From Hydrogenophilales bacterium (GTDB lineage Bacteria; Pseudomonadota; Gammaproteobacteria; Burkholderiales; Thiobacillaceae), in assembly GCA_024636675.1 (NCBI GenBank), contig JAGXGM010000067.1, positions 1 to 64,000 of the forward strand: a DNA stretch of 64,000 nucleotides. Direction: 5' to 3'. The notes beneath the pieces were generated by a model. It made no database searches and was not told where the DNA came from. It worked only from the letters and a program-made list of their open reading frames with translations. This document shows positions 8,995 to 20,064 of this stretch, piece by piece (positions within the stretch are counted from its first letter, which is position 1; each line of letters starts with the position of its first letter). Both the position numbers and the translations under genes were made by a program.

Positions 8995-10110
8995 ATGACG
9001 GCTTCTTTCATCCCCCCCAAGCGCATTCTCATGGGCCCCGGCCCTTCCGATGTGCCGCAGCGCGTGCTTGACGCCATGGCACGCCCGACCATCGGCCACC
9101 TCGACCCCGCCTTTGCCGAATTGATGGAGCAGATCAAGGCCATGCTGCGGATGGCGTTCCAGACCGAGAATGCGTTGACCTTCCCTGTCTCGGCGCCTGG
9201 CTCGGCGGGGATGGAAATGTGCTTCGTCAACCTGGTGGAACCGGGCGACAAGGTCATCGTCTGCCGCAACGGCGTGTTCGGCGGCCGCATGCTGGAAAAC
9301 GTCAAGCGCACCGGCGGCGTGCCGGTGATCGTCGACGACGCCTGGGGCGCGCCGGTTGATCCACAGAAGGTGCGCGATGCCTTCAAGGCCAATCCCGATG
9401 CGAAAATCCTCGCCTTCGTGCACGCCGAGACCTCGACCGGCGCGCAGTCGGATGGCGAAGCACTGGCCAAGATCGCCCAGGACGCCGGCGCCTTCACCAT
9501 CATGGACTGCGTCACCAGCCTCGGCGGCACGCCGCTATACATGGACAAGTGGGGCATCGACGCGGCGTATTCCGGCAGCCAGAAATGCCTGTCATGCACC
9601 CCCGGCCTGTCGCCGGTGTCGTTCTCCGAGCGTGCCGTCGAGCGCATCAAGACGCGCACGACCACGGTGCAGAGCTGGTTCCTCGACCTCAATCTGGTGC
9701 TCGGCTACTGGCAGTCGGCCGGCAAGCGCTCTTACCACCACACCGCGCCGATCAATCCGATGTATGGCCTGCACGAAGCATTGGTGACACTGGAAGAGGA
9801 AGGCCTGGAAAATGCCTGGGCGCGCCATCGCGCAATGCACGAAAAACTCAAGGCCGGGCTCGAAGAGATGGGCCTCAAGTATGTGGTCGAAGCCTCGGCC
9901 CGCCTGCCGCAGCTCAACTCGATCTTCGTGCCCGAAGGCGTCGACGAAGCCGCGGTGCGCGCCCGCCTGCTCAGCGAATTCAACCTGGAAATCGGGGCCG
10001 GCCTCGGCGACATGGCCGGCAAGATCTGGCGCATCGGCCTGATGGGCTATTCTGCAAAACAGGAAAATGTCGATTACTGCCTGAAGGCTCTCAAGGCCTG
10101 TCTGCCCTGA
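8995..10110 (+). CDS. Class V aminotransferase, alanine/serine-glyoxylate type
   Basis: A 371-residue PLP enzyme of the AGXT group. MGPGPSDVPQRVLDAM opens the protein, and GHLDPAF and APGSAGME form the cofactor pocket. HAETSTGAQSDG and DCVTSLGG follow, and K197 in SGSQKCLS should form the Schiff base. The family transfers an amino group from alanine or serine to glyoxylate. In an autotroph this would serve recycling of 2-phosphoglycolate made by Rubisco oxygenation, which is an inference. A purine- or phosphonate-related aminotransferase of the same fold cannot be excluded. The gene starts after a 197-base gap and probably begins its own transcript with the small gene at 10138. Confidence 0.88.
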   Translation: MTASFIPPKRILMGPGPSDVPQRVLDAMARPTIGHLDPAFAELMEQIKAMLRMAFQTENALTFPVSAPGSAGMEMCFVNLVEPGDKVIVCRNGVFGGRMLENVKRTGGVPVIVDDAWGAPVDPQKVRDAFKANPDAKILAFVHAETSTGAQSDGEALAKIAQDAGAFTIMDCVTSLGGTPLYMDKWGIDAAYSGSQKCLSCTPGLSPVSFSERAVERIKTRTTTVQSWFLDLNLVLGYWQSAGKRSYHHTAPINPMYGLHEALVTLEEEGLENAWARHRAMHEKLKAGLEEMGLKYVVEASARLPQLNSIFVPEGVDEAAVRARLLSEFNLEIGAGLGDMAGKIWRIGLMGYSAKQENVDYCLKALKACLP

Positions 10111-10137
10111 CTCCTCAACAACCGTGAAGGCCGTGCC

Positions 10138-10452
10138 ATGAATGCCTATCTGATCGACGCCAACCGAAAAACCATTTCCCCGGTTGACCTGGCTGACGGG
10201 TTGGCTGGCATCCGTCGCCTGATCGGCCACCACTCGATCGACTCCGAAGAAATCGATGCCAGCGGCGACCGTCTGTTCTTCGACGAAGGCTGTTTCCTGC
10301 GCGACCAGACCGGCAAAGGGCGCTTCAAGCTCGACAATCTGGTGCCGGTCGCCGACAAGGCGGTGGTAGCCGGTTCAGGCGACGACGGCACGACGCTCAA
10401 GGATGCCGCGGTTGAACTGGCGACGCTACAGAGCCGCATCAGCTGGCTGTAA
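10138..10452 (+). CDS. Small hypothetical protein
   Basis: A 104-residue soluble, acidic protein that I do not recognise. It has no signal peptide or membrane segment. Notable parts are GIRRLIGHHSIDSEEIDASG and FFDEGCFLRDQTGKGRF, with a single cysteine. It begins 27 bases after the aminotransferase stop, in the same direction. Codon use matches its neighbours, which supports a real gene. Confidence 0.65.
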   Translation: MNAYLIDANRKTISPVDLADGLAGIRRLIGHHSIDSEEIDASGDRLFFDEGCFLRDQTGKGRFKLDNLVPVADKAVVAGSGDDGTTLKDAAVELATLQSRISWL

Positions 10453-10601
10453 TGCCTGTACGCTGTAGGCTGCGCCACGGGCAACACCGCATCAGCGCAG
10501 GCCCATCCTCAACAGCACGACCATAATAGTGACGCGCGCACCGGGCCGCTGCCCGAAGAACCGCAGCCCCAACCCGGCTATGTGGCCAGACTGGGCGCGC
10601 G

Positions 10602-10985
10602 CTAGCCGCCGAGACCGCCGCCAAGATAACCTATTTTTTCCAGGTCTTCTTGGGTACACGCGTCGTTGAGGCACAGGAACTTCGTCCCATGGTCCTCAAG
10701 GGAGGCGAGGTTGATATCGGGTTCAACGAAACCCTCGGCATCCATAAAAATGAAGTGATAGGCATTGCCGACCTGCAATTCCAGCACACCCTCGTTGCTC
10801 TCTCCATAATCATGCCAGCGGTCATCCTTTCCACCCGGGATTTCGGGGGCCGATTTGCCGCTGTTGTCGTCCTTCCAGGCGACGATAACGGGACGAGCGA
10901 GATCTTCGCCGGCCTTTTCCACGGCCGCGCGACGCGCCTGCGCAAAATCACTTACGTTGGTATCCGGCAATGCAATGCTTTCCAT
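10602..10985 (-). CDS. Small protein, AF1514/DUF5619-like
   Basis: A 127-residue soluble protein. The central pattern (VIVAWKDDNSG ... W..YGES..G.L.L.VG..YHFIFMD) resembles the small AF1514-like family of unknown function, in which aromatic and acidic positions are conserved. It ends in a glycine-rich tail, GYLGGGLGG. The start at 985 is supported by AGGAGG six bases upstream. It stands alone between the aminotransferase unit and metF. Function is unknown, and the family assignment is from recall of its general pattern. Confidence 0.62.
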   Translation of the reverse strand: MESIALPDTNVSDFAQARRAAVEKAGEDLARPVIVAWKDDNSGKSAPEIPGGKDDRWHDYGESNEGVLELQVGNAYHFIFMDAEGFVEPDINLASLEDHGTKFLCLNDACTQEDLEKIGYLGGGLGG

Positions 10986-11244
10986 GTTGACCTCCTGTTC
11001 AATCGATTTCAGGTACTTTCATCGTAGCTGATGGATCGGGAAAGGCACGTCGGACCTCGCCGATACACAGGGAGGCGTCTACTGAAAAGCGAATTGGGGC
11101 GGGTAGAACAATCGGAGCCAGCGGACACGGCCCGCGCGCAGCTTCACGCCTGCCGGGCTGCTGACTCGCCGGCGCCGCAGATCAGCGGGCCGGAGAACAG
11201 GTAAAAAGAGGTGGCCAGGCTCCGGGCTGGAGCGGCCGGGGGAC

Positions 11245-12075
11245 CTACAAACCCAGCCGCTGCCAGATGGTCGTGCTCGGCCCCGCCTGGTTCATGGTGT
11301 AGAAATGCAGCCCCGGCGCGCCGCCGGCGAGCAGGCGATCGCACAGATCGGTCACTACGTCGAGCCCAAAGGCACGCAGTGACGGCAGGTCGTCACCGTA
11401 GGTTTCCAGCTTCTTTCTCAGCCAGCGCGGAATTTCGGCGCCGCAGGCGTCGGAGAAGCGCGCCAGCTGAACATAATTGCCGATGGGCATGATGCCGGGG
11501 ACGATGGGAATGGAGACGCCGAGGGCACGCGCGTCCTCGACGAAGTTGAAGTAGGCGTCAGCATTGAAAAAATACTGCGTGATCGCCGCATTCGCACCGG
11601 CGTCGACCTTGCGCTTGAAGTTGGCCAGGTCTTCCGTGTAGGAGCGCGCCTGCGGGTGCACTTCAGGATAGGCCGCGACCTCGATCTCGAACCAGTCACC
11701 GGTTTCGCGGCGGATGAATTCAACCAGTTCGTTAGCGTAGTTGAATGCGCCGGCATCCATGCTGCCCGAGGGGAGGTCGCCGCGCAGCGCGACCAGATGA
11801 CGGATGCCCTGGCTCTTGTATTCGGTGAGGATGTCGCGGATGTTCTCCTCGGTCGAGCCAATACACGACAGATGCGGTGCGGCCTCGCTGCCGTCGGCCT
11901 GGATTTCGCGCACGGTTTCCAGGGTGCGGTCGCGGGTCGAGCCACCGGCGCCGAAGGTGACGGAAAAGAACTTGGGATTGAGCTGTGCCAGCTGCTTGCG
12001 CGTGGCGCGCAGCTTTTCGGCGCCTTCTGCCGTCTTGGGCGGGAAGAACTCAAAGCTGAATGTACGTTCGGTCAT
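11245..12075 (-). CDS. metF: 5,10-methylenetetrahydrofolate reductase
   Basis: A 276-residue FAD-dependent TIM-barrel enzyme that makes 5-methyl-THF for methionine synthesis. It opens with SFEFFPPKTAEG, where the first glutamate of the family is present. FSVTFGAGGSTRDRT, HLSCIG, LVALRGD, EVAAYPEVHP and ITQYFFNAD are all family motifs. It is the last gene of a minus-strand run and lies three bases after the small membrane gene, so it is likely co-transcribed with ahcY. This places methyl-group supply with SAM recycling. Confidence 0.96.
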   Translation of the reverse strand: MTERTFSFEFFPPKTAEGAEKLRATRKQLAQLNPKFFSVTFGAGGSTRDRTLETVREIQADGSEAAPHLSCIGSTEENIRDILTEYKSQGIRHLVALRGDLPSGSMDAGAFNYANELVEFIRRETGDWFEIEVAAYPEVHPQARSYTEDLANFKRKVDAGANAAITQYFFNADAYFNFVEDARALGVSIPIVPGIMPIGNYVQLARFSDACGAEIPRWLRKKLETYGDDLPSLRAFGLDVVTDLCDRLLAGGAPGLHFYTMNQAGPSTTIWQRLGL

Positions 12076-12078
12076 GCT

Positions 12079-12426
12079 TCAACCTTTTTGATTGGGGATG
12101 AGCGCGGACAGCGCCCAAGTGATGACGCCATAGAGGATCGCGCCGAACACGGCAGCCCAGAATCCGGCCACGTGGAATCCCGGCAGCAGCGCACTGGCAA
12201 GCCAGAACAGGAGACCGTTCAATACCAGGTAGAAAATCCCCAGTGTCAGCACCGTGATCGGCAGAGTGAGTATCGCCAGCACCGGCCGCACCAGCGTATT
12301 GATAAAGCCGAGCACCAGCGCGGCGATGAGCGCCGTGCCGAAGCCCGCTACCTGAATCGAGGGCAGCAGCCAGGTCACCGCCAGCAGAGCCACGGCATTC
12401 AGAATCCACAGCAATAGCAAACGCAT
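12079..12426 (-). CDS. Four-helix membrane protein, phage-holin-like family (PF04020)
   Basis: A 115-residue integral membrane protein with four hydrophobic helices: an N-terminal helix, IAALVLGFINTLVRPVLAIL, TLGIFYLVLNGLLFWLASALL and GFWAAVFGAILYGVITW. The sequence matches the widespread bacterial family annotated as 'phage holin family' or DUF360, which is not associated with phages in most genomes. It sits between ahcY and metF with short gaps (25 and 3 bases). The link to methionine metabolism is positional only, and the function is unknown. Confidence 0.85.
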   Translation of the reverse strand: MRLLLLWILNAVALLAVTWLLPSIQVAGFGTALIAALVLGFINTLVRPVLAILTLPITVLTLGIFYLVLNGLLFWLASALLPGFHVAGFWAAVFGAILYGVITWALSALIPNQKG

Positions 12427-12451
12427 GGTGCGCTCCTTCAGGCGGGGCCGA

Positions 12452-13873
<1,422 letters not shown>

Positions 13874-13906
13874 GTGAAACTCCATTGCATGTGGCCGGGA
13901 GGGCGG

Positions 13907-13922
13907 GGGTTTAGCTAAACCC
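13907..13922 (-). promoter_or_regulatory. Palindromic hairpin in the ahcY leader
   Basis: GGGTTTAGCTAAACCC is a perfect 16-base palindrome about 35 bases upstream of the ahcY ATG, between the riboswitch and the start codon. It may belong to the expression platform of the SAH riboswitch or stabilise the leader. Confidence 0.45.
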
Positions 13923-13980
13923 GGGCTGGCGACGAGTCGCTCACCCAACGTCCCAAACCCGGCAGGGTTAAGAAAATAGG

Positions 13981-14046
13981 GGGAGCGCGGTTGTTGCCTT
14001 TCCGAGCCTGGGGACAGATGAAACTGCCTCGCAGCGCTCCTCGGAA
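13981..14046 (-). ncRNA. SAH riboswitch upstream of ahcY
   Basis: Read on the minus strand the segment starts CCGAGGAGCGCTGCGAG, continues to CCCAGGCTCGG, and ends with AACCGCGCTCC. These are the conserved blocks of the SAH riboswitch: the GAGG(A/G)GCGCUGC core, the CAGGCUCGG strand closing P1 with CCGAG, and the GCGCUC strand that forms the pseudoknot with the core GCGC. In this family SAH binding turns on SAH hydrolase expression. It begins within about 8 bases of a TATAAT promoter, so the RNA would start with the aptamer. The position directly upstream of ahcY confirms the call. Confidence 0.93.
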
Positions 14047-14051
14047 AACGG

Positions 14052-14057
14052 ATTATA
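14052..14057 (-). promoter_or_regulatory. -10 element of the ahcY promoter
   Basis: A perfect TATAAT (minus strand) lies just before the riboswitch and two bases beyond the stop of the upstream antiporter gene. The -35 region falls inside that gene's last codons and is weak. It shows that ahcY can be transcribed separately from metK. Confidence 0.65.
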
Positions 14058-14059
14058 GC

Positions 14060-15133
14060 CTAGCCTGCGGCACCTCGTCTGCGCAGGAGGCTGACCACCA
14101 GCGTAATGACAGTAAGCGGAATGACATAGCTCAACATGACGCCGGAATACGCCGGCAAACTGGCGTGCTGCTGCGCCGCGAGCACCAGGTACAGCAGATA
14201 CGCCGCGTAGTAGCCGAGAAAGACCGCGCCTTCCCAGCGCGCAATTTCGCGCCCGGTGAACAAAATCGGCAGGCAGGCAAAGGCGACGGCCAGCATCACC
14301 CATAGGTCGAAGTTGCGTGCCGCCTCGGGCACGGAAAGCCCGCCCGCCGACACCATTCCGGCCGCACCCAGCACCGCCAGCAAATTGAAGATATTGCTGC
14401 CGATGACGTTGCCGACGGCGATGTCGCGCTGGCCGCGCAAGGCCGCGATCAGCGAAGTGGCGATTTCCGGCATCGAGGTGCCGATCGCCACCACGGTGAG
14501 GCCGATGACGAGGTCGCTCACCCCAAAGTACTTGGCAAACACCACCGCCGCGCCCACCAGCCAGTCTGCGCCCAGCACCAGCAAAGCCAGGCCGCCGATC
14601 ACCAGCGCCGTCTGCACGCCCCAGTGTCGGTCCCACTGGCTGGTCGGGATTTCGCCTGCAAATTCAGCCTCCGCATCTTTGGACGCACGTCGCGACTGCA
14701 CCACGAGAAACACGGTATAGGCAATCACCAGGGCGAACAGCAGGCCCGCCTCGACGCGGCCGATGCTGCCGTCCAGCGCCATCGCCGCCACCAACAGGGT
14801 GGCGGCGATCATGATCGGCACTTCCTGGCGGATGATCTGCTCGTGTACCAGCAGTGGCGCCACCAGCGCGGAAATCCCCAGAATCAGCAGGATGTTGGCG
14901 ATGTTGCTGCCAACGACGTTGCCGATCGCCAGATCGGACGTGCCGGACAGCGCAGCGCCGACCGACACCGCCATTTCCGGCGCACTGGTGCCGAATGCGA
15001 CCACGGTGAGGCCCACCACCAGCGGCGAGATACCCCACGACACCGCCAGCCGCGAGGCGCCGCGCACCATGGCCTCGGCGCCGATGATCAGCGCCACCAG
15101 CCCGAACAGGAACATCAATCCGTGCATCAGCAT
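14060..15133 (-). CDS. Calcium/sodium antiporter, CaCA family (YrbG-like)
   Basis: A 357-residue membrane protein with about ten helices in two inverted halves. Each half carries the alpha-repeat: GTSAPEMAVSVGAAL...GNVVGSNIANILLILG in the first and GTSMPEIATSLIAAL...GNVIGSNIFNLLAVLG in the second. These hold the ion-binding glutamates of Na+/Ca2+ exchangers. A hydrophilic loop near the middle (about 150-175) separates the halves. It starts four bases after the metK stop, so co-transcription is likely. An alternative ATG two codons later is equally possible. Why an antiporter sits between metK and ahcY is unclear. Confidence 0.9.
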   Translation of the reverse strand: MLMHGLMFLFGLVALIIGAEAMVRGASRLAVSWGISPLVVGLTVVAFGTSAPEMAVSVGAALSGTSDLAIGNVVGSNIANILLILGISALVAPLLVHEQIIRQEVPIMIAATLLVAAMALDGSIGRVEAGLLFALVIAYTVFLVVQSRRASKDAEAEFAGEIPTSQWDRHWGVQTALVIGGLALLVLGADWLVGAAVVFAKYFGVSDLVIGLTVVAIGTSMPEIATSLIAALRGQRDIAVGNVIGSNIFNLLAVLGAAGMVSAGGLSVPEAARNFDLWVMLAVAFACLPILFTGREIARWEGAVFLGYYAAYLLYLVLAAQQHASLPAYSGVMLSYVIPLTVITLVVSLLRRRGAAG

Positions 15134-15137
15134 GGCG

Positions 15138-16304
<1,167 letters not shown>

Positions 16305-16423
16305 GACTGCTCCTGTTGCCCCGGTTACTGACTGCGCAACCGGCTCGGGGGACAAACAGAGCGGCGACGCTTTAGCTGTATTTTTATCCCGCCCGCAAGT
16401 TGTCATGATTAACGCGGCGGCTC

Positions 16424-16449
16424 AAAACCGGATGTCTGGAACATCCGGT
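16424..16449 (-). terminator. Terminator-like hairpin upstream of metK
   Basis: ACCGGATGT and ACATCCGGT form a perfect 9-bp stem with a 5-base loop, followed on the minus strand by TTTT. It lies between the divergent metK and lpxL-type genes, about 120 bases upstream of metK, where no minus-strand gene ends. It may block antisense read-through or form a metK leader attenuator. Confidence 0.55.
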
Positions 16450-16493
16450 CCAGCATTGTGCCGTGCCGCCTCCCTGCACGTCAATCCCGCGTG

Positions 16494-17372
16494 ATGCGCC
16501 TTCTGAAACTGCTGGCCCGCCTGCCGCTGCCCGTGCTGCACGGCCTCGGCGTCGTGCTGGGCTGGCTGATCTATCTGGCGCCGGGGCGCCACGCCGCGCG
16601 CCTGCGCAACAACGTGTTCGCCAGCGGCCTGTGCACGCCCGGCCGCGATTGCAAACATCTGCTGCGCCGAAGCATCAGCGAAAACGGCAAGGCCATCATG
16701 GAATTGCTGCCCTTGTGGCTGGGGACGGACAAGAAGAAAGTGCTGAAATGGGTCAGGCGAACCAGCGGCTGGGCGCAGATCGACGCCGCACGCGCAGCGG
16801 GCAAGGGCGTGATCCTGGTTGCGCCACACGTCGGCTGCTTCGAGATCATCGGCCAGTATTTCGGTTCACTGCACCCTTTCACCATCATGTACAAACCCTC
16901 GCCCCAGCCGGTGCTGAATACCCTGATGCTGGCCGGACGCCAGCGCGGCCAGACGAAACTGGTGCCCGCCGACATGTCCGGCGTTCGCGGCTTGCTGGCG
17001 GCGCTCAGGCGCCGCGAGGCCATCGGCATCCTGCCTGACCATGTGGCCAGCAGCGGCGATGGCGTATGGGCGCCCTTCTTCGGTCGCCCGGCCTATACCC
17101 CGACGCTGCTCGCCAGCCTGCAGCGCAAGACCGGTGCCGCGGCTTTTTTCGTCGCGGCGGAGCGTCTGGGCTGGGGGCTCGGTTACCACATGCATGTTTA
17201 TCCGCTGGACGATGCGCTGCCGGAGGAAAAAACCGCCGCGGCCATCCGCATCAACCAGGGCATTGAGGCGGTCGTCAGACATTTCCCTGCGCAATACATG
17301 TGGACCTACAATCGTCACAAGCGGCCGGGCGGCGTCGCGCTTCCAGGCGCACCTGTGTCTGCGCCGTGCTGA
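16494..17372 (+). CDS. LpxL/HtrB-family lipid A acyltransferase, copy 1
   Basis: A 292-residue inner-membrane acyltransferase of the lysophospholipid/lauroyl transferase family. The N-terminus is a hydrophobic anchor (LPVLHGLGVVLGWLIYLAPG). The catalytic HX4E motif appears as APHVGCFE. ILPDHVASSGDGVWAPFFG and the C-terminal WTYNRHKRP are family signatures. It should add a secondary acyl chain to lipid A; the chain length cannot be deduced. The ATG at 16494 aligns exactly with the start of copy 2. The stop overlaps copy 2 by one base (TGATG). Copies 1 and 2 are near-identical in long stretches, so they are a recent tandem duplication. Confidence 0.92.
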   Translation: MRLLKLLARLPLPVLHGLGVVLGWLIYLAPGRHAARLRNNVFASGLCTPGRDCKHLLRRSISENGKAIMELLPLWLGTDKKKVLKWVRRTSGWAQIDAARAAGKGVILVAPHVGCFEIIGQYFGSLHPFTIMYKPSPQPVLNTLMLAGRQRGQTKLVPADMSGVRGLLAALRRREAIGILPDHVASSGDGVWAPFFGRPAYTPTLLASLQRKTGAAAFFVAAERLGWGLGYHMHVYPLDDALPEEKTAAAIRINQGIEAVVRHFPAQYMWTYNRHKRPGGVALPGAPVSAPC

Positions 17373-18241
17373 TGCGGTTGCTGAAACTGCTTGCGCGCCT
17401 GCCGCTGCCCGTGCTGCACGGCCTCGGCATCGGACTCGGCTGGCTGATCTACCTGGCGCCGGGCCGCCATTCCTCGCGCGTGCGCAACAACCTGCTCGAC
17501 AGCGGCGTGTGCACACCCGGCGCCGATTGCAGGCGCCTGCTGCGCCAGGCGATCGGCGAGTCGGGCAAGGCCATCATCGAGTTGCTGGCGGTGTGGCTGC
17601 GCCCGTACGAGAAGGTGCTGAAACTGGTCAAGGACACGCCAGGCTGGGAACACATCGATGCCGCGCGCGCCGCCGGCAAGGGGGTGATCATCATCGCGCC
17701 GCATATCGGCTGCTTCGAGATGATCAACCAGTATTACGCCTCACGGCACCCGTTCACCGCCATGTACAAACCGCCGCGCCAACCCTTTCTCGACCAGTTG
17801 ATGCTGGCCGGTCGCCAGCGCGGGCAGGCGACACTGGTGCCGACCGACCTGTCGGGCGTGCGCGCCCTGCTGGCCGCATTGAAGCACCATGAGGGCATCG
17901 GCATCCTGCCCGACCAGGTGGCGACCGGCGGCGATGGGGTATGGGCGCCCTTCTTCGGCCGCCCCGCCTACACCCCGACGCTGGTTGCCAGCCTGCAGCG
18001 CAAGACCGGCGCCGCGGCATTTTTCGTTGCGGCCGAGCGATTGAGCTGGGGACGCGGTTATCGCCTGCATGTGATGCCGGTGGAGGACGCCCTGCCGGCG
18101 GACAAGGCCGCAGCAGCCATGCGCATCAACCAGGGGGTGGAACAGGTGGTGCGCCGCTTCCCGGCGCAATACCTGTGGAGCTACAACCGCCACAAGCGCC
18201 CCGGCGGCGTCGCGCTGCCGGACGCCCCGCCGGAAGCATGA
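17372..18241 (+). CDS. LpxL/HtrB-family lipid A acyltransferase, copy 2
   Basis: A 289-residue paralogue of the preceding gene. The same MRLLKLLARLPLPVLHGLG opening, HX4E motif (APHIGCFE), ILPDQVATGGDGVWAPFFG and WSYNRHKRP ending are visible. The differences are concentrated around the acyl-acceptor region near residues 75-100 and 125-140, so the two copies could differ in acyl donor or position. It overlaps copy 1 by one base and the third acyltransferase by four (ATGA), so all three are translated together. Confidence 0.92.
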   Translation: MRLLKLLARLPLPVLHGLGIGLGWLIYLAPGRHSSRVRNNLLDSGVCTPGADCRRLLRQAIGESGKAIIELLAVWLRPYEKVLKLVKDTPGWEHIDAARAAGKGVIIIAPHIGCFEMINQYYASRHPFTAMYKPPRQPFLDQLMLAGRQRGQATLVPTDLSGVRALLAALKHHEGIGILPDQVATGGDGVWAPFFGRPAYTPTLVASLQRKTGAAAFFVAAERLSWGRGYRLHVMPVEDALPADKAAAAMRINQGVEQVVRRFPAQYLWSYNRHKRPGGVALPDAPPEA

Positions 18242-19152
18242 CGCGCCCCGACACCCCCAGGCTGCTGCGCGCCTCACTGCTCCCGGCCTGGCTCGGCGTG
18301 GGCTGCCTGTGGCTGCTGCACTGGCTGCCGCTGCCGCTGCAGGCGGCGCTGGGCAACACCATTGGCGCACTGCTGGCGCTGCTGCCCGGGCGGCGACGTC
18401 ACGTCGCCGCCACCAATCTGGCTTTGTGCTTTCCAGATACGCCGAAGGCGCTGCGGCGCCGCTGGCTGCGGCAGACCTTTCAGGCATCGGTGCGCGCGCT
18501 GCTCGAACACGGCGTGCTGTGGTGGGGATCGGAAGCGCGGCTGCGCCGCCTGATCCGGATCGACAATCCGGAGGCCGCGCGGGGTGACGGCAAGCGCCCG
18601 GTGATCTGGCTGGCGCCGCATTTTGTCGGACTCGACATGGGCGGGGTGCGGCTGACCATGGACCACCATATCGCCTCGATGTACGCGCCGGCCAGGAACC
18701 CGGTCGCCGACAGGTTCATGCGGCGCGGGCGCACCCGTTTTTCGGACATCGTCCTGATTTCACGCCGCGAAGGGATCAAGGCGACCCTGCAGGCGATCAA
18801 ATCGGGGCTGCCGTTTTACTACCTGCCGGATCAGGACCATGGCCGCCTCAATGCCGTGTTCGCGCCCTTTTTCGGCGTTTCGGCCGCCACCGTTTCGGCG
18901 CTGCCGCGCCTGGCCAAACTCACCCATGCCCAGATCATCCCGGTCGTCACGCGCCAACTGCCCTGGGGGCGCGGCTACGCAGTGCGGTTCTACCCACCGT
19001 GGGAAAACTATCCAAGCGCCGACCTGGAGGCCGACGTTGCGCGCATGAATGCGTTCATCGAGGACCGCATCCGCGAAATACCGCCGCAGTACCTGTGGCT
19101 GCACCGCCGCTTCAAGACCCGCCCGGTTGGCGAACCCAGTCTCTATGCATGA
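18238..19152 (+). CDS. LpxL/LpxM-family acyltransferase, divergent third copy
   Basis: A 304-residue member of the same family but clearly diverged from copies 1 and 2. It has an N-terminal anchor (LGVGCLWLLHWLPLPLQAALG) and an HX4D catalytic motif (APHFVGLD). YLPDQDHGRLNAVFAPFFG and QYLWLHRRFKTRP close the family pattern. The HX4D form with NLALCFPDT is closer to the classical HtrB type. It may therefore provide the standard secondary acylation, while the tandem pair adds a second function; this is an inference. Its stop lies inside the GNAT gene start (8-base overlap). Confidence 0.9.
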   Translation: MTRPDTPRLLRASLLPAWLGVGCLWLLHWLPLPLQAALGNTIGALLALLPGRRRHVAATNLALCFPDTPKALRRRWLRQTFQASVRALLEHGVLWWGSEARLRRLIRIDNPEAARGDGKRPVIWLAPHFVGLDMGGVRLTMDHHIASMYAPARNPVADRFMRRGRTRFSDIVLISRREGIKATLQAIKSGLPFYYLPDQDHGRLNAVFAPFFGVSAATVSALPRLAKLTHAQIIPVVTRQLPWGRGYAVRFYPPWENYPSADLEADVARMNAFIEDRIREIPPQYLWLHRRFKTRPVGEPSLYA

Positions 19153-19648
19153 CGCACAGCCCAGCGTGCAGCCGCTGGCGGCGGCCGACGTCGACGCTGT
19201 CAGCGCCCTGGCAAGAACGGTGTGGCAGGCCACCTATCCGCCGCTGATTCCACAGGCGCAGATCGACGCCATGCTGGCCGACCGCTATGCGCCGCAGCGC
19301 ATCCGCGCGCAACTGGGCGATCCGCGCCAGGCCTGGTGGGTGGCGCGGCGGGAACAGGCGCTGGCCGGCTTTGCCCACGCCCTCCTCGACGAATCGGACT
19401 GCAAGCTCGACAAGCTCTACGTACCGCCTGCGCAGCAGCGTCGCGGCATCGGCGCCGCGCTGCTGCGGGCGGTCGAAGACTGGGCGTGCCGGCAGCAGGC
19501 TCGCCGCCTGTGGCTGCAGGTCAACCGCGGCAATACCCAGGCGATTGCCGCCTACGAAAAATACGGCTTCCGCGTCGTCGAATCGCGCGTGTTCGAAATC
19601 GGCGGCGGTTTCGTGATGGACGATCACCTGATGGAGAAGCAGCTGTGA
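19145..19648 (+). CDS. GNAT-family N-acetyltransferase
   Basis: A 167-residue acetyltransferase. The acetyl-CoA site is LYVPPAQQRRGIGAALLRAVEDWA (Q/RxxGxG/A loop). LWLQVNRGNTQAIAAYEKYGFR is typical of GNATs that modify small molecules or peptide N-termini. The start overlaps the acyltransferase stop by eight bases. The end overlaps the next gene by four (GTGA). The substrate is unknown. A RimI-like role is possible, but the C-terminus ([18 protein letters not shown]) fits small-molecule GNATs better. Confidence 0.85.
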   Translation: MHDAQPSVQPLAAADVDAVSALARTVWQATYPPLIPQAQIDAMLADRYAPQRIRAQLGDPRQAWWVARREQALAGFAHALLDESDCKLDKLYVPPAQQRRGIGAALLRAVEDWACRQQARRLWLQVNRGNTQAIAAYEKYGFRVVESRVFEIGGGFVMDDHLMEKQL

Positions 19649-20064
19649 ATTTCAAAAATCCGGACGGCGACACCCTGCGCGCCCTGCTGAAAACGGTCAG
19701 AACCATTGCCGTGGTCGGCCTGTCGCCGCAGCCCGCGCGCCCGAGCTACCGCGTGGCGCAGGCGATGCAGCGCTACGGCTACCGCATCGTTCCGGTGCGC
19801 CCGCTGGTAGACGCGGTGCTGGGCGAAAAGGCCTACGCAAGCCTCACCGACATTCCCTTTGCAGTCGATCTGGTCGATGTGTTTCGCGCGCCCGAACACG
19901 TGCCGGCTATCGTCGAGCAATGCCTGACGCTACACTTGCCGGCAATCTGGATCCAGGAAGGCATTGTCCATGAGGCCGCCGCGCAACGCGCGCAGGCCGG
20001 CGGCATGACGGTGGTGATGGATCGCTGCATCTTGAAGGATTACGTCAGGTTAATGACCGCATGA
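19645..20064 (+). CDS. CoA-binding domain protein (YccU-like)
   Basis: A 139-residue single Rossmann-type CoA-binding protein. [20 protein letters not shown] is the nucleotide-binding start, followed by [10 protein letters not shown] and [17 protein letters not shown]. The family has the fold of succinyl-CoA synthetase alpha N-domain, but its role in cells is not established. The GTG start overlaps the preceding stop (GTGA), and the end overlaps dapF (ATGA). This small gene is thus locked into an operon with the acyltransferases and dapF. Confidence 0.88.
   Translation: MNFKNPDGDTLRALLKTVRTIAVVGLSPQPARPSYRVAQAMQRYGYRIVPVRPLVDAVLGEKAYASLTDIPFAVDLVDVFRAPEHVPAIVEQCLTLHLPAIWIQEGIVHEAAAQRAQAGGMTVVMDRCILKDYVRLMTA

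Noticed and set aside
12079-12426. Prophage remnant based on the holin-like name
   Set aside because: The PF04020 family is a widespread chromosomal membrane protein and no other phage gene is near.
13907-13960. SAH riboswitch placed immediately before the ahcY start
   Set aside because: This part of the leader has a CCGGG...CCCGGG stem but lacks the GCGCUGC core; the real match lies further upstream at 13981-14046.
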